64,000 bases of DNA, taken from contig CAYUSB010000036.1 of the NCBI GenBank assembly GCA_964447205.1, forward strand, positions 1 to 64,000, written 5' to 3'. The DNA is from JAEUKH01 sp964447205. Its GTDB lineage: Bacteria > Myxococcota_A > Polyangia > Polyangiales > Ga0077539. Of this stretch, positions 25,660 through 35,150 are shown in pieces (positions within the stretch are counted from its first letter, which is position 1; every line of letters starts with the position of its first letter). The translations under genes and the position numbers were made by a program. The notes beneath the pieces were generated by a model, which worked only from the letters and a program-made list of their open reading frames with translations, was not told the DNA's origin and did no database searches.

Positions 25660-27987
25660 CTACCGCCCGAACTGGGCGGTGCACGACACGAGATTCTCTG
25701 CCCCGGTGGCGAACTGGGACGAGCCCTCGTGGTGGAAGTACCAGCGGTTGCGGGCCCGGGCTACGCCGAGGCTGCACGCGTCGCTCAGGCTCGTGAAGCT
25801 GGCCACGGGGGTGATCCGGGCGTCGGAGATGCGGTACCGCGAGATGGTGGTGCGGTTGGTCACGTAGACCACGTGGAGCTCGCTGTCGAAGAACTCCGCC
25901 ACCCCGCCCCAGTAGCTCGACTCGCAGAACGAGCGCGTCGGCGTGGTCGCGGTCATCGGCCCCACGGGCTCCACCGCCCCCGAGGGCATCCGGATCTGGA
26001 ACCACCGGCCCCCGTTGTGCACCAGGATGCGGCTCGGCCCGGAGAAGAGGCCCACCGTGGCCAGCAGGGGCAACGGGGGGGTGAGGGTGATGCGGGCCAT
26101 CCCGAGGGTCCCGTCGTCGTCGAGGGGGGCGAGATGGGTGATCATCTGCCCGGAGTAGGGCGTCGCGGGGGGCCTCCCCATCGCGTTGAGGAAGACGTAG
26201 GCCACCCCGGCGGTGATGTCGCTGGCCATGAGGTCGTACCCCGTGGACAGGGCCGTGGCCCCCATCCGCACGTCGTCGGCGTTGAAGCGGACCGTGACCC
26301 CGGTCGTGAAGGAGGTGCCGTCGCCGGTGACGAACACCCGGTTGGCCGACACCGCGAGGGGCCCCCGGTCGTCGCCCGTGAGGTCGTTGTGATCGATGCT
26401 GACGCAGCCCATGGCGTCGAGGGCCTGGATGCGGAAGGTGTCCTCCATCACGCAGGCCCCGTTGACGCACGACATGCCCATGGCGCAGGCGTTTCCGCAG
26501 CGGCCGCAGTGGGTGACGTTGGAGCGCACGTCGACGCAGGTGCCCCCGCAGCGGTCTTGCCCCGCGGCGCAGGGGGCCACGCAGGTGCCGTTGTCGCAGA
26601 GGCGATCGTCGGCGCAGGCCATCCCGCAGGCCCCGCAGTGGCGGTTGTCGTTGCGCGGGTCGACGCAGCGGGTCCCGCACTGTCGGCTCGGGGCGGCGCA
26701 CGCGGGGACAGGGGTCCCCGTCCCGGGGCGACACACCCCGGCCACGCAGGCGAACCCCGCCCCGCACGACAGGCCGCAGGTCCCGCAGTGCCCCGGGTCG
26801 ACCTGACGGTCGACGCAGCGGCCCGCGCAGAGGGTCTGGCTGGGGGCGCAGGCGGCCACGCAGGCCCCGCCGTTGCAGAGCTCGCCGGGGCCGCAGGCGG
26901 TCCCGCACATCCCGCAGTGGCCGCGGTCGGTGCTGGTCGACACGCAGCGCCCGGCGCACACGGTCGTGCCCATCGGGCAGGTGAGCTGGCAGGCCCCCAT
27001 GGTGCAGACGAAGCCCGCGGCGCAGGCCCGTCCGCACATCCCGCAGTGGCCCTCGTCGGTCTGCAGGTCGACGCAGCGGCCCGCGCAGGCCGTACGGTCG
27101 CCCGAGCACTGCAGGGCGCAGCTCCCGGCCACGCAGAACTGGGGCGCAGCGCACACCGTGCCGCAGGCCCCGCAGTTGGCGCTGTCGCTCTGGATGTCGA
27201 TGCAGCGGCCCATGCAGAGCAGGGTCCCCGGAGGGCACCCGGTCTCGACGCAGGCCCCGGCGTTGCACCGCTGCGAGGCGGTGCAGGCGTTGCCGCAGGC
27301 CCCGCAGTGGTCGCGGCTGGAGGCCAGGGTGGCGCACTGGTCGCCGCAGCGTGCCTGTCCGGGGGGGCAGTAGGCCACGCACTGGCCGGCCTCGCACACC
27401 CGACCCCCGGGGCAGGGGTTGCCGCAGGCCCCGCAGTTGCGCTCGTCGTTGCGGGTGTCGGAGCAGTAGTAGGGCGACACCCCGCGGCCCGCGTCGGCCA
27501 CGACCCCCCCGTCGGGCAGGGTGCGCTCGCAGCGGGCGAACTGGGGCCCGCACTCGACCTCGCAGCGCCCGAGGGAGCACACGAGGCCCTGCGGGCAGAC
27601 CGCCCCGCACGATCCGCAGTGGGCCTGGGAGGTGTTGAGGTTGACGCAGACCCCGTCGCAGCGGAGCTGCCCCTGGGGGCACTCGTTTTGGCAGAGCCCC
27701 TGGACGCACATCTGGCTGTCGGGGCACCGCTGGCCGCAGTCGCCGCAGTGGTCGCGGTCGGTGAGGGTGTCGACGCACCCGGCCCCGCACTGGACGCGCC
27801 CGGCCGGGCAGCTCTCGCCGTCGGGCAGGCCGAGGTCGGTGCGGGGGCCCGCGTCGGGCTCGGGGGTAAACCCCTGGCCGCGGTTGTCGCCGCACCCGAG
27901 GGAGGCCGCCACCACCGCCGCCAGCACCACCCCACGCGAAGATCGAACGAGGCCCCACAGGCCCTTCAAGGAATTTCGGGTCACCAT
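25660..27987 (-). CDS. Giant cysteine-repeat lipoprotein with C-terminal beta-propeller-like domain
   Basis: The 775-residue protein has a lipobox (AASLGC) and about twelve repeats of roughly 42 residues with the core C.G.CVD...D..HCG.CG.AC..G..C..G.C, eight cysteines each. The final about 260 residues lack the repeat and read as a beta-rich domain (VSANRVFVTGDGTSF, YWGGVAEFFDSELHVVYVTN). Repeats like these are common in myxobacteria and are sometimes misannotated as tryptophan synthase. They probably form a disulphide-knotted stalk carrying the C-terminal head outside the cell. I chose the ATG at 27987 because AAGGATAG precedes it. It follows a paralogue by 17 bases. Confidence 0.75.
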   Translation of the reverse strand: MVTRNSLKGLWGLVRSSRGVVLAAVVAASLGCGDNRGQGFTPEPDAGPRTDLGLPDGESCPAGRVQCGAGCVDTLTDRDHCGDCGQRCPDSQMCVQGLCQNECPQGQLRCDGVCVNLNTSQAHCGSCGAVCPQGLVCSLGRCEVECGPQFARCERTLPDGGVVADAGRGVSPYYCSDTRNDERNCGACGNPCPGGRVCEAGQCVAYCPPGQARCGDQCATLASSRDHCGACGNACTASQRCNAGACVETGCPPGTLLCMGRCIDIQSDSANCGACGTVCAAPQFCVAGSCALQCSGDRTACAGRCVDLQTDEGHCGMCGRACAAGFVCTMGACQLTCPMGTTVCAGRCVSTSTDRGHCGMCGTACGPGELCNGGACVAACAPSQTLCAGRCVDRQVDPGHCGTCGLSCGAGFACVAGVCRPGTGTPVPACAAPSRQCGTRCVDPRNDNRHCGACGMACADDRLCDNGTCVAPCAAGQDRCGGTCVDVRSNVTHCGRCGNACAMGMSCVNGACVMEDTFRIQALDAMGCVSIDHNDLTGDDRGPLAVSANRVFVTGDGTSFTTGVTVRFNADDVRMGATALSTGYDLMASDITAGVAYVFLNAMGRPPATPYSGQMITHLAPLDDDGTLGMARITLTPPLPLLATVGLFSGPSRILVHNGGRWFQIRMPSGAVEPVGPMTATTPTRSFCESSYWGGVAEFFDSELHVVYVTNRTTISRYRISDARITPVASFTSLSDACSLGVARARNRWYFHHEGSSQFATGAENLVSCTAQFGR

Positions 27988-28004
27988 CGGTCTATCCTTC
28001 GCGC

Positions 28005-30041
28005 TCACGGGATCGGCCTGAACCGCACGCGGCTGTTGCTCATCGGGGCGCAGGAGTACGAGGTGGCCGTCGGGCAGCCCGAGACGGCCGCGTTGCCGGC
28101 CTGATTCTCAACGCCCACCGTGCCGTTGGCGCTGTCCATCGTGCGGTACATGAGGTCGATGAGGTTGCTGCCCTCGTGCAGCACGATCTCGAAGTCCATC
28201 GTCGTGCCCCCCCCGAAGGGGCGGGTGTTGGCCCACTGGACCACCCAGCGCCGACTCGGGGCCGCCCCCACGGTGGCCAGGCACATCCCCGGGGCCCCCA
28301 CCACCAGGTCGCGCCAGTAGGCGGCGATGACGGCGTTGGGGGCGCCGACCGACGGGATGGTCCCACCGAGGCTCGACGACACCGCGGGCAGGAGGCTCAT
28401 GAAGCCGTTGCTGGAGACGTTGACCATGGCCCCGGCGGCGAGGTCGGTGGCCCAGTACCGGAAGGCGAAGGGCAGGGGCACGAGGGCCCCGGCGTCGTCG
28501 ACCCCGCTATGCAGGCGCTGCACGCCCGGGGCGGCGCAGGCGTCGACGAAGGTCACGTCGCTCGGCGCCGTGACCCGCTCGTAGCGGGTCGGCGGGGCGT
28601 TGGTGCACATCCCCATGACGCACGAGAGCCCGCCGGTGCACGCCGTCCCGCAGCCGCCGCAATTGAGCGGGTCGGTGGCGGTGTTGATGCACGCGGCTCC
28701 GCAGCGGGACTGCCCCGCGGTGCAGGGCTCGGCGCACTGGGCGTCGACGCAGATGCGGTCGGCGGTGCAGCGTCGGCCGCACATCCCGCAGTGGAGGTTG
28801 TCGTTGCGGGTGTCGACGCAGGCCCCGGCGCAGACGAAGCTCGGGGGCAGGCAGCCCCCGTCGGTGCTGACCACCCCGGTGCAGACCCCGCTCACGCAGG
28901 CCTGGCCCGCGGCGCAGGCCCGCCCGCACATCCCGCAATTTGCCGGGTCGGAGGCGAGGGGGGTGCAGACGGTGCCGCAGGCCGTCTGGCCCATGGCGCA
29001 GGCCGCGGCGCACATCCCGCCGGTGCAGACCTGCGAGCCCGGGCAGGCGGTGCCGCAGGCCCCGCAGTGGGCCCGGTCGTTGGTGAGGTCGACGCAGCGG
29101 CCGGCGCAGAGGGTCTGCCCCATCTGGCAGACGGTGGCGCAGGCCCCCATCTGGCAGACCTGCCCGGCGGGGCAGGCGTTGTCGCAGCGGCCGCAGTGGC
29201 GGGAGGAGGCTTGCGGGTCGACGCAGGTGGTGCCGCAGACGATCTGCCCCGCGGCGCAGCCTCCGCCGCAGCGGCCCGCGGTGCACACCTCGCCGAAGGG
29301 GCAGAAGGTGCCGCAGGTGCCGCAGTTGGAGCGGTCGGCCATGAGGTTGACGCAGCGCCCGCCGCAGACGGTGTTGCCCTGGGCGCAGCCCGAGATGCGG
29401 CAGCGGCCCTCGATGCACACGAAGCCCGACCCGCAGGGGGTCCCGCAGGCCCCGCAGTTGTTGTCGTCGGCCTGGAGGCTGACGCAGCGGTCGCCGCAGG
29501 CGCTCTGGCCGCTCGGGCAGGTCGGGGTGCAGCGCCCCGCCCGGCAGATCTGGCCCATGGCGCAGACGATGCCGCAGCCGCCGCAGTGGAGGCGATCGGT
29601 CTGGGCGTCGGCGCAGACGTCGTCGCCCCCGCCCGGGCTGAGGCCCCCGTCGGGCAACGACCCGTCGACGCAGCGCGCGAGGGACGGGCCGCACTCCAGG
29701 GAGCACTGCCCCGCCGCGCAGACCTGTCCGCTCGGGCAGCGCATCCCGCACCCTCCGCAGTGGGCCCGGTCGGTCTGGGGGTTGGCGCAGACGTCGCCGC
29801 AGATCTGCTGCCCCTCGGGGCAATCGGCCTGGCATCGCCCGGTCACGCACACCTGACCGGCCCCGCAGGCCATGCCACAGGCCCCGCAGTTGCGGGCGTC
29901 GGCGGCGACGTCGATGCAGGCGTTGCCGCACACCTGTTGGGTGCCCTGGCAGGTCAACCCACCAGAGCCCGTGCTCGAACAACCCGGGCTCAGGAGCGCC
30001 AGGGCTGCCCCCACGGCCAGAAACCATCGTAGACGATGCAC
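28005..30041 (-). CDS. Giant cysteine-repeat lipoprotein with C-terminal surface domain
   Basis: The 678-residue protein has a signal ending LSPGC and about twelve cysteine repeats of the same kind as its downstream neighbour, arranged C..G...CG..CV....D..HCG.CG..C. Its last 170 residues are unrelated to the neighbour's head: VSSNGFMSLLP, VIAAYWRDLVVG, RRWVVQWANTRPFG and FEIVLHEGSNLIDLMYRTM, a beta-sandwich type found in exported myxobacterial proteins. So the stalk is shared and the heads differ. I chose the GTG at 30041, 8 bases after GGAGG, rather than distant ATG codons. The two genes probably form one transcript. Confidence 0.75.
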   Translation of the reverse strand: MHRLRWFLAVGAALALLSPGCSSTGSGGLTCQGTQQVCGNACIDVAADARNCGACGMACGAGQVCVTGRCQADCPEGQQICGDVCANPQTDRAHCGGCGMRCPSGQVCAAGQCSLECGPSLARCVDGSLPDGGLSPGGGDDVCADAQTDRLHCGGCGIVCAMGQICRAGRCTPTCPSGQSACGDRCVSLQADDNNCGACGTPCGSGFVCIEGRCRISGCAQGNTVCGGRCVNLMADRSNCGTCGTFCPFGEVCTAGRCGGGCAAGQIVCGTTCVDPQASSRHCGRCDNACPAGQVCQMGACATVCQMGQTLCAGRCVDLTNDRAHCGACGTACPGSQVCTGGMCAAACAMGQTACGTVCTPLASDPANCGMCGRACAAGQACVSGVCTGVVSTDGGCLPPSFVCAGACVDTRNDNLHCGMCGRRCTADRICVDAQCAEPCTAGQSRCGAACINTATDPLNCGGCGTACTGGLSCVMGMCTNAPPTRYERVTAPSDVTFVDACAAPGVQRLHSGVDDAGALVPLPFAFRYWATDLAAGAMVNVSSNGFMSLLPAVSSSLGGTIPSVGAPNAVIAAYWRDLVVGAPGMCLATVGAAPSRRWVVQWANTRPFGGGTTMDFEIVLHEGSNLIDLMYRTMDSANGTVGVENQAGNAAVSGCPTATSYSCAPMSNSRVRFRPIP

Positions 30042-30275
30042 CTTGAGAAACCTCCGAGGAAGGATGGCCGGAGTCTCACCGCGATCGGGGCCCCGGTCAA
30101 CGATGGCATGCCTCGGGCTCCCCATGAAAATTCCGGCATCGCCGCGGGGCTCCGGAGGCACAGGCCGACAGATGTGATACGGGGCGAGAGATTCGGTCTG
30201 GGTTGGGCGTATGATCGCGACGTGCGGCGGCGCGGGGCGCCCACGCCCAGAGCTTTTCTCACGGAGAATCACACG

Positions 30276-30968
30276 ATGATGCGCAACGAGATGCGGGTGG
30301 CGATGTGCGCGGCGATGCTATCGCTGACGGGGGCCGTGACGGCGGGCAGCGCGACCTCCAACGCCCAGGTGGTGATGCAGCAGCAGGGTTGGGACCCGCA
30401 CCACGGGCACAACCAGGGCAGGTTTTTCGCGCGAGGGGCCCTGGGGTTGGGCTTCGGCAACTTCACGGCCCGGGCCGCTGGGTCCGACCTCACGCTGACC
30501 GGGGCGGGGCTGAGCTTCAACGGGGCCCTCGGGTTCTCGCTGGCCCCCAACTTCGCCCTGCACGTGGACGTCAACCTCATGAGCATCGTGCAGCCGACGG
30601 TGAGCACCTCGGCGGGCATCGCCGGGGTCGACACGCAGAGCGACTACACCTCCACCATGCTCGGGGTGGGCTTCACCTACTACCTCATGCCCACCAACCT
30701 CTACATCAGCGGGAGCGTGGGCCTGGCCCTGATGCGCGCGGAGTTTGCCGGCAGCTCGGTGACCCGGGCCGAGAGCGGGCTGGGCTTCGGCCTCAACGCC
30801 ATGGCCGGCCACGACTGGTGGCTCACCAACACCCTGGGCTTCGGGCTCGGGGTGCAGCTTCAGTATCACCGGGTGCCCGACAGCGACCCGTGGTTCCGCG
30901 GGGTCAGCGACACGCCGGTGTGGCACAACTTCGGGATCTCCGCGGTGGCCAGCCTGACGGCCTTCTGA
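30276..30968 (+). CDS. Outer-membrane beta-barrel protein
   Basis: The 230-residue protein has a signal peptide (AAMLSLTGAVTAGSATSNAQ) and then alternating hydrophobic/polar strands with aromatic girdles (GALGLGFGNFTARA, FALHVDVNLMSI, MLGVGFTYYLMP, LYISGSVGLALMRAEF, GFGLGVQLQYH), ending in Phe. This is the pattern of a small 8-stranded OmpX/OmpA-like barrel. An acggag site precedes ATG at 30276 (a second ATG follows directly). It is divergent from the cysteine-repeat lipoproteins and 5 bases upstream of a flippase gene, so it may share its transcript. No function beyond membrane location can be given. Confidence 0.7.
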   Translation: MMRNEMRVAMCAAMLSLTGAVTAGSATSNAQVVMQQQGWDPHHGHNQGRFFARGALGLGFGNFTARAAGSDLTLTGAGLSFNGALGFSLAPNFALHVDVNLMSIVQPTVSTSAGIAGVDTQSDYTSTMLGVGFTYYLMPTNLYISGSVGLALMRAEFAGSSVTRAESGLGFGLNAMAGHDWWLTNTLGFGLGVQLQYHRVPDSDPWFRGVSDTPVWHNFGISAVASLTAF

Positions 30969-30973
30969 GCCTC

Positions 30974-32440
30974 GTGGCGGCCCCTCCCCACGGGCTCGGG
31001 CGCCTCTTCCAACACGGGGCCATCTACGTCGCCGGGACCCTCCTCGGCAGGCTCCTGTCGCTCGTGATGGTGCCGGTCTACACCCACCATCTCGACCCCG
31101 CCGCGTACGGCCTCCTCGAGCTCCTCGACACCACCGACCAGGTCCTGGTCGTAGCCTCCTCGGCCGCCATCGCCGACGCCGTCCTCCGCCACTGGAACGA
31201 CGCCCCCACCCCCGCCGCCCGCGCCCGGGTGGAGTCCACGGCCGTCCTCTCCCTATGGGCCAGCGGGGTCGTCGTCGCCCTGGTCGGGGCCGCCCTCGCC
31301 ACGCCCCTCTCGGGCCTTCTTCTGCGCCATGCGGGCCACGGGCTCCTGCTCCGCATCACCTTCCTGTCGGTGATGTTTCAGGGCGTGGTGGAAGTGCCCC
31401 TGGCTGTGATGCGGGGGGCCGACCGGCCGGGGCGTTTTGTGGCCTGGACCCTGGCCCGGAGCGCCCTGGGGTTCGCCCTCAACATCACCTTCGTGGCCGT
31501 CCTGCACCTGGGCGTGTTGGGCATGGCCCTGTCGAGCCTCCTGTCCTCCGCCGCGGTCTCCCTGACCCTGTCGGCCCTCACCCTGCGCCGAACGGGCCTG
31601 GGCTTCGACCCGTCCACCCTGCGTACGATGCTCGTGTTTGGCTGGCCCCTCGTGCCCGGGGCCCTGAGCATGATCGCCCTGCAGCACGGCCGGAGCTACG
31701 TCCTCAACGCCCTCTGCCCCGCGGCCCTGGTCGGCCTGTGGGGCCTCGGCCTCCGCATCGGATCGCTCGTCTCGCAGGTGGTGGGCTCGCCCGCCCGCGA
31801 CGCCTGGGGGGCCCAGATGTACGCCCTGTGGACCCCGACCGAGGGGCCGGGCCGGTACGCCCGGGGGGTCACCCTGCTCTTCGGGCTCTACCTCTGGGCG
31901 GCCCTCGGCCTGTCGGCCCTGGCCCGCGAGGCCATCGCCGCCCTGGCCCACGCCGACTACGGCCCCGCCGCATGGGTCGTGCCCTGGGTGGCCCTGTCGT
32001 GCGTCCTGCGCGAGCTCGGGGAGCTCTTCCGACGGGGCCTCGTGCTCGGGAGAAACACCCGGCCCATCGCGTGGATCGAACCCCCCCTGGCCGTGGTGGA
32101 CTTCGGCCTGTCGTGGTTTCTGGTGTCGCGGGGAGGGCTCGTCGGGGCGGCGGTGGCGGCCCCCCTCACCTTCGCCCTCTACGCGGGGGTCCTCCACGCG
32201 GCCGTGCGTCGGGTGTTGCCCGTGCAGTTTGAGTACGGCCGGATGGCCCGGCTCGGGGTCACGGCCCTGGGGTTTGCCGGGGTGGCCTTGAGCCTCCGCA
32301 CGGGCTCCCTCGCCCTCGATGTCGGGTGGAAGCTCGGGCTCGTGGCGGTCTACCCCCTGGCCGCAGGGTGGTGGGCCTTCGACCGCACGACCCGGGACGA
32401 GGCCCTCGACGCGTTGCGGCAGCGTGCGGCGAGGTGGTAG
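30974..32440 (+). CDS. Wzx-like polysaccharide flippase (MOP superfamily)
   Basis: The 488-residue protein has about twelve to fourteen membrane helices and opens like O-antigen flippases: GAIYVAGTLLGRLLSLVMVPVYTHHLDPAAYGLLELL. Further helices include GWPLVPGALSMIALQHGRSYVLN and WVALSCVLRELGELFRRG. Such proteins move undecaprenyl-linked sugar units across the inner membrane. No glycosyltransferase or polymerase lies next to it, so it may serve a polysaccharide cluster elsewhere. The GTG at 30974, right after the barrel gene's stop, is the best start I see; no strong ribosome binding site decides it. Confidence 0.75.
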   Translation: MAAPPHGLGRLFQHGAIYVAGTLLGRLLSLVMVPVYTHHLDPAAYGLLELLDTTDQVLVVASSAAIADAVLRHWNDAPTPAARARVESTAVLSLWASGVVVALVGAALATPLSGLLLRHAGHGLLLRITFLSVMFQGVVEVPLAVMRGADRPGRFVAWTLARSALGFALNITFVAVLHLGVLGMALSSLLSSAAVSLTLSALTLRRTGLGFDPSTLRTMLVFGWPLVPGALSMIALQHGRSYVLNALCPAALVGLWGLGLRIGSLVSQVVGSPARDAWGAQMYALWTPTEGPGRYARGVTLLFGLYLWAALGLSALAREAIAALAHADYGPAAWVVPWVALSCVLRELGELFRRGLVLGRNTRPIAWIEPPLAVVDFGLSWFLVSRGGLVGAAVAAPLTFALYAGVLHAAVRRVLPVQFEYGRMARLGVTALGFAGVALSLRTGSLALDVGWKLGLVAVYPLAAGWWAFDRTTRDEALDALRQRAARW

Positions 32441-32450
32441 ACCTTCCAAC

Positions 32451-33521
32451 GTGGCGGGCGTGCAGCACAAGGTCGGGGCGGTGGTCGTGGTGGCGCTTGT
32501 CACGGGGTGCAACCGTTCGCCTCGGGACATGGCCCGGGCGGCCCGCGATCGGGTGCGCAGCGTGGCCGAGTCGACGGGGATCCGTCAGCGCCCGGCGCCC
32601 GAAGAGGCGCTGCCTGCCGAGACCCCGGATGGGGGGTTCCCCGAGGTCGACCCGCCCCGGGTGTTGTCCGAGGCCCCGCCCACCCTCGGGGGCTGTCCCA
32701 TGTTTCCCCCCGACAACCCCTGGAACCGCGACGTCTCCCGCGACCCCGTCGACCCCCAGAGCGCCGCGTACATTGCCAACATCCAGCGCCACGGCGACCC
32801 CAACCTCCACGCGGATTTCGGCTCCAACCCCGAGTACGGGATCCCCTACGTGATCGTGCCCCCGACCCAACCGAGGGTTCCGATTCGGTACGACGAGTAC
32901 GCGGACGAGAGCGACCCGGGGCCCTTCCCCATCCCCCTCAACGCCCCCATCGAGGCCGGCCGCGACCATCACATCCTGGTCTTGCAGTCGGGCACCTGCC
33001 GCCTGTTTGAGCTCTACCACGCCCGCCGGGCGGGGGCCGGCTTCCTCGCCGGGTCGGGGGCCACCTTCGACCTCCGCTCCAACCGCACCCGCCCCGAGGA
33101 GTGGACGAGCTGCGACCAGGCCGGCCTGCCCATCCTCCCGGGGCTCGTGCGCTACGACGAGGTCTCCCAGGGGGCCATCCGTCACGCCCTGCGGGTGACC
33201 TTCGAGCACACCCAGGGGGCCTGGATCCCCCCGGCCACGCACCCCGGGGGCGACGACCACGACCGGACGGCCCCCCCCATGGGCCTGCGCCTGCGGCTCC
33301 GGGCCGACTACAACATCCGTCGGGTGCGGGGGCACGCCCGGGTCATCCTGGAGGCCATGCGACGGTACGGCCTCCTCGTGGCCGACACGGGGGGCAACTG
33401 GTTCGTCACCGGGACCACCGACCCCCGCTGGAACGACGAAGACCTCGATCAGCTCAAGAACATCCCGGGCACGGCCTTCGAGGTGGTTCAGTCGGGCCCC
33501 TTGCGTCGCCGCCGCCGGTAG
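32451..33521 (+). CDS. Conserved exported lipoprotein of unknown function
   Basis: About 356 residues with a lipobox (VVVALVTGC). The main domain carries the blocks MFPPDNPWNRDVS, VPIRYDEYADESDPGPFPIP, HILVLQSGTCRLFELYHAR, GSGATFDLRSN, ILPGLVRYDEV, PPMGLRLRLRADYNI and WFVTGTTDPRWNDEDL. I know these blocks as a family found in many soil bacteria without an assigned activity; the conserved Asp, Glu and Arg in extracellular blocks suggest a sugar- or polymer-acting protein, which is a guess. The start is GTG at 32451, with another GTG at 32460. It lies 10 bases after the flippase. Confidence 0.6.
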   Translation: MAGVQHKVGAVVVVALVTGCNRSPRDMARAARDRVRSVAESTGIRQRPAPEEALPAETPDGGFPEVDPPRVLSEAPPTLGGCPMFPPDNPWNRDVSRDPVDPQSAAYIANIQRHGDPNLHADFGSNPEYGIPYVIVPPTQPRVPIRYDEYADESDPGPFPIPLNAPIEAGRDHHILVLQSGTCRLFELYHARRAGAGFLAGSGATFDLRSNRTRPEEWTSCDQAGLPILPGLVRYDEVSQGAIRHALRVTFEHTQGAWIPPATHPGGDDHDRTAPPMGLRLRLRADYNIRRVRGHARVILEAMRRYGLLVADTGGNWFVTGTTDPRWNDEDLDQLKNIPGTAFEVVQSGPLRRRRR

Positions 33522-33564
33522 CGCCACGACTCTGCCCCGAGGCGCATCCGACGAGGGCCCATCG

Positions 33565-34281
33565 ATGTCTCCCCAAGAATTTTACGAGAGCCCCTGGCAC
33601 CACCCGGGCCTCCTCGCCTCCGTCGGCCTCGTGGCCCTCACCCTCGCCCTGAGAGACCTCCTACGGGCCGGTCCCGAAGGCCGCGCGGCCTCGCCCTTCT
33701 TCTTCCGCTGGCTCGCCCTGGCCGCCCCCGCCATCGTGCTCGACGCGTGGCTCACCGCCCCCATCACCCCATTGTCGCCCCGGGCCGCACACGTCGCGGC
33801 CATCGCCTTCGTAATGCTCGGGGACGCGCGGTTCTATCTGCTGGCCTGGCGGTACGGGCATCACCCCCGGGCCACTGACGACGCCACCCTGCCCCGGGCC
33901 CTCGCGATCGGCCTCGCCTGGAGCCTCGCGGCCTCCCTCGCCGTCGGGGCCGCCAACGCCCTGGCCCCGGCCTTCTTCGCCGTCACCCGCCGCAGCTTCC
34001 TGCTCTACGAGCTCCTCTCCCTCGGGCTCGTCCTCACCCTACGCCTCGTGCTCCTGCCGCGAAACCTCGACGCCCGCGGGGCCTCGCCCGCCGTACGCCG
34101 CTGGGTCCTCGGGGTGGCCTCGTTTGTGGCCGTCCAGTACACCCTGTGGGCCCTGGCCGACGTGCTCCTCTTCGCGGGGGTTAGGCTCGGCTGGATCCTG
34201 CGGATCGTGCCCAACCTCCTCTACTACGGGGCCTTCGTGGAGTTTGTCCGGCGTACGGCCCCCCGCGAGATCCGCCCGTGA
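33565..34281 (+). CDS. Polytopic membrane protein of unknown function
   Basis: The 238-residue protein has about six to seven predicted membrane helices (LLASVGLVALTLALRDLL; FFFRWLALAAPAIVLDAWL; AAHVAAIAFVMLGDARFYLL; GLAWSLAASLAVGAANALAP; FLLYELLSLGLVLTLRLVLL; VASFVAVQYTLWALADVLLF). It ends in a GTGA overlap with the cytochrome c lipoprotein gene, which itself overlaps the SIS-domain gene in the same way, so three genes form a tightly coupled cassette. I do not recognise the family. Confidence 0.6.
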   Translation: MSPQEFYESPWHHPGLLASVGLVALTLALRDLLRAGPEGRAASPFFFRWLALAAPAIVLDAWLTAPITPLSPRAAHVAAIAFVMLGDARFYLLAWRYGHHPRATDDATLPRALAIGLAWSLAASLAVGAANALAPAFFAVTRRSFLLYELLSLGLVLTLRLVLLPRNLDARGASPAVRRWVLGVASFVAVQYTLWALADVLLFAGVRLGWILRIVPNLLYYGAFVEFVRRTAPREIRP

Positions 34282-35150
34282 CCCGGGCCGGGGTACTCCT
34301 GCTTCTCCTCGGGTGCACCCGCCCGGCGGCCACCGCCGCGACCGCGACCCCCTCCGAGGCCGTCGAACCCGCCGCCGTCTTGGAGTTTCGTGTGGAGGGT
34401 CGCACCGTCCGCAGGCTCACCCTGGGCGACCTCGCGGCCCGCCTCGGGGTCACCACCGTGACCAACCTCGACCCGTACTACGGCCGGGTGAAATCGTTCC
34501 GGGCCCTCGGCCTGGAGGGGGTCCTGCGCGAGGGCTTCGCGGGGGCGGTCGAAGGCCCCCTCGCCGCGCGCCTGATCGTGCTCCGGGCCCGCGACGGGTA
34601 CACCGTCCCCCTCGCCGGGACGCGTCTCCTGGAGGGAGGGGCCTTCGTGGCCATCCGCGACCTGGAGGCCCCCCAGTGGCAACCCGTCGGCCCGCAGCGG
34701 GCCCAACCCGGTCCCGCGTACCTCGTGTGGCAACGGCCCGACCAGACCAACCTCGAGACCCACCCCCGCCCGTGGCAGCTCGCGGCCTTCGAGGTTGCCC
34801 GCTTCGAAGACGCCTTCCCCCGCACGGCCCCCGAGGGCGACCCCCCGGACGGACCCTCCTGGCGAGGCTACCGCCTCTTCGGCGACCAGTGCATCCGCTG
34901 CCACGCCATCAACCGGGCCGGAGGCCGGGTGGGCCCCGAGCTCAACGTCCCGCAGAACATCACCGCCTATCGCCCCGCCGCCCAGATTCGTGCGTACATT
35001 CGCGACCCACGGAGCTTCCGGTACGGCAACATGCCCGCCCACCCGCACCTCACCGAGGCCCACCTCGACGACCTGCTCGCCTATCTTCGGGCCATGGCCC
35101 TGCGCCAGCACGACCCCGAGGCCGCCCCCGACGGAGGGTCCCCGCCGTGA
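34278..35150 (+). CDS. Cytochrome c lipoprotein with N-terminal SUOX-like beta domain
   Basis: The 290-residue protein has a very short lipoprotein signal (GVLLLLLGC). Residues about 30-170 resemble the fold of the oxidoreductase molybdopterin-binding domain (VRRLTLGDLAARLG, YGRVKSFRALGLEGVL, LRARDGYTVPL) without visible cofactor cysteine. The C-terminal 100 residues form a class I cytochrome c: haem site CIRCH and axial Met in GNMP. It should carry electrons at the periplasmic face. It starts with GTG overlapping the membrane protein's stop and ends overlapping the SIS gene's GTG. The partner that reduces it is not encoded here. Confidence 0.65.
   Translation: MTRAGVLLLLLGCTRPAATAATATPSEAVEPAAVLEFRVEGRTVRRLTLGDLAARLGVTTVTNLDPYYGRVKSFRALGLEGVLREGFAGAVEGPLAARLIVLRARDGYTVPLAGTRLLEGGAFVAIRDLEAPQWQPVGPQRAQPGPAYLVWQRPDQTNLETHPRPWQLAAFEVARFEDAFPRTAPEGDPPDGPSWRGYRLFGDQCIRCHAINRAGGRVGPELNVPQNITAYRPAAQIRAYIRDPRSFRYGNMPAHPHLTEAHLDDLLAYLRAMALRQHDPEAAPDGGSPP

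Noticed and set aside
25729..28104. 791-residue open frame antisense to the cysteine-repeat lipoprotein
   Set aside because: Low-complexity Ala/Gly/His sequence mirroring the repeats on the other strand; no ribosome binding site or domain.
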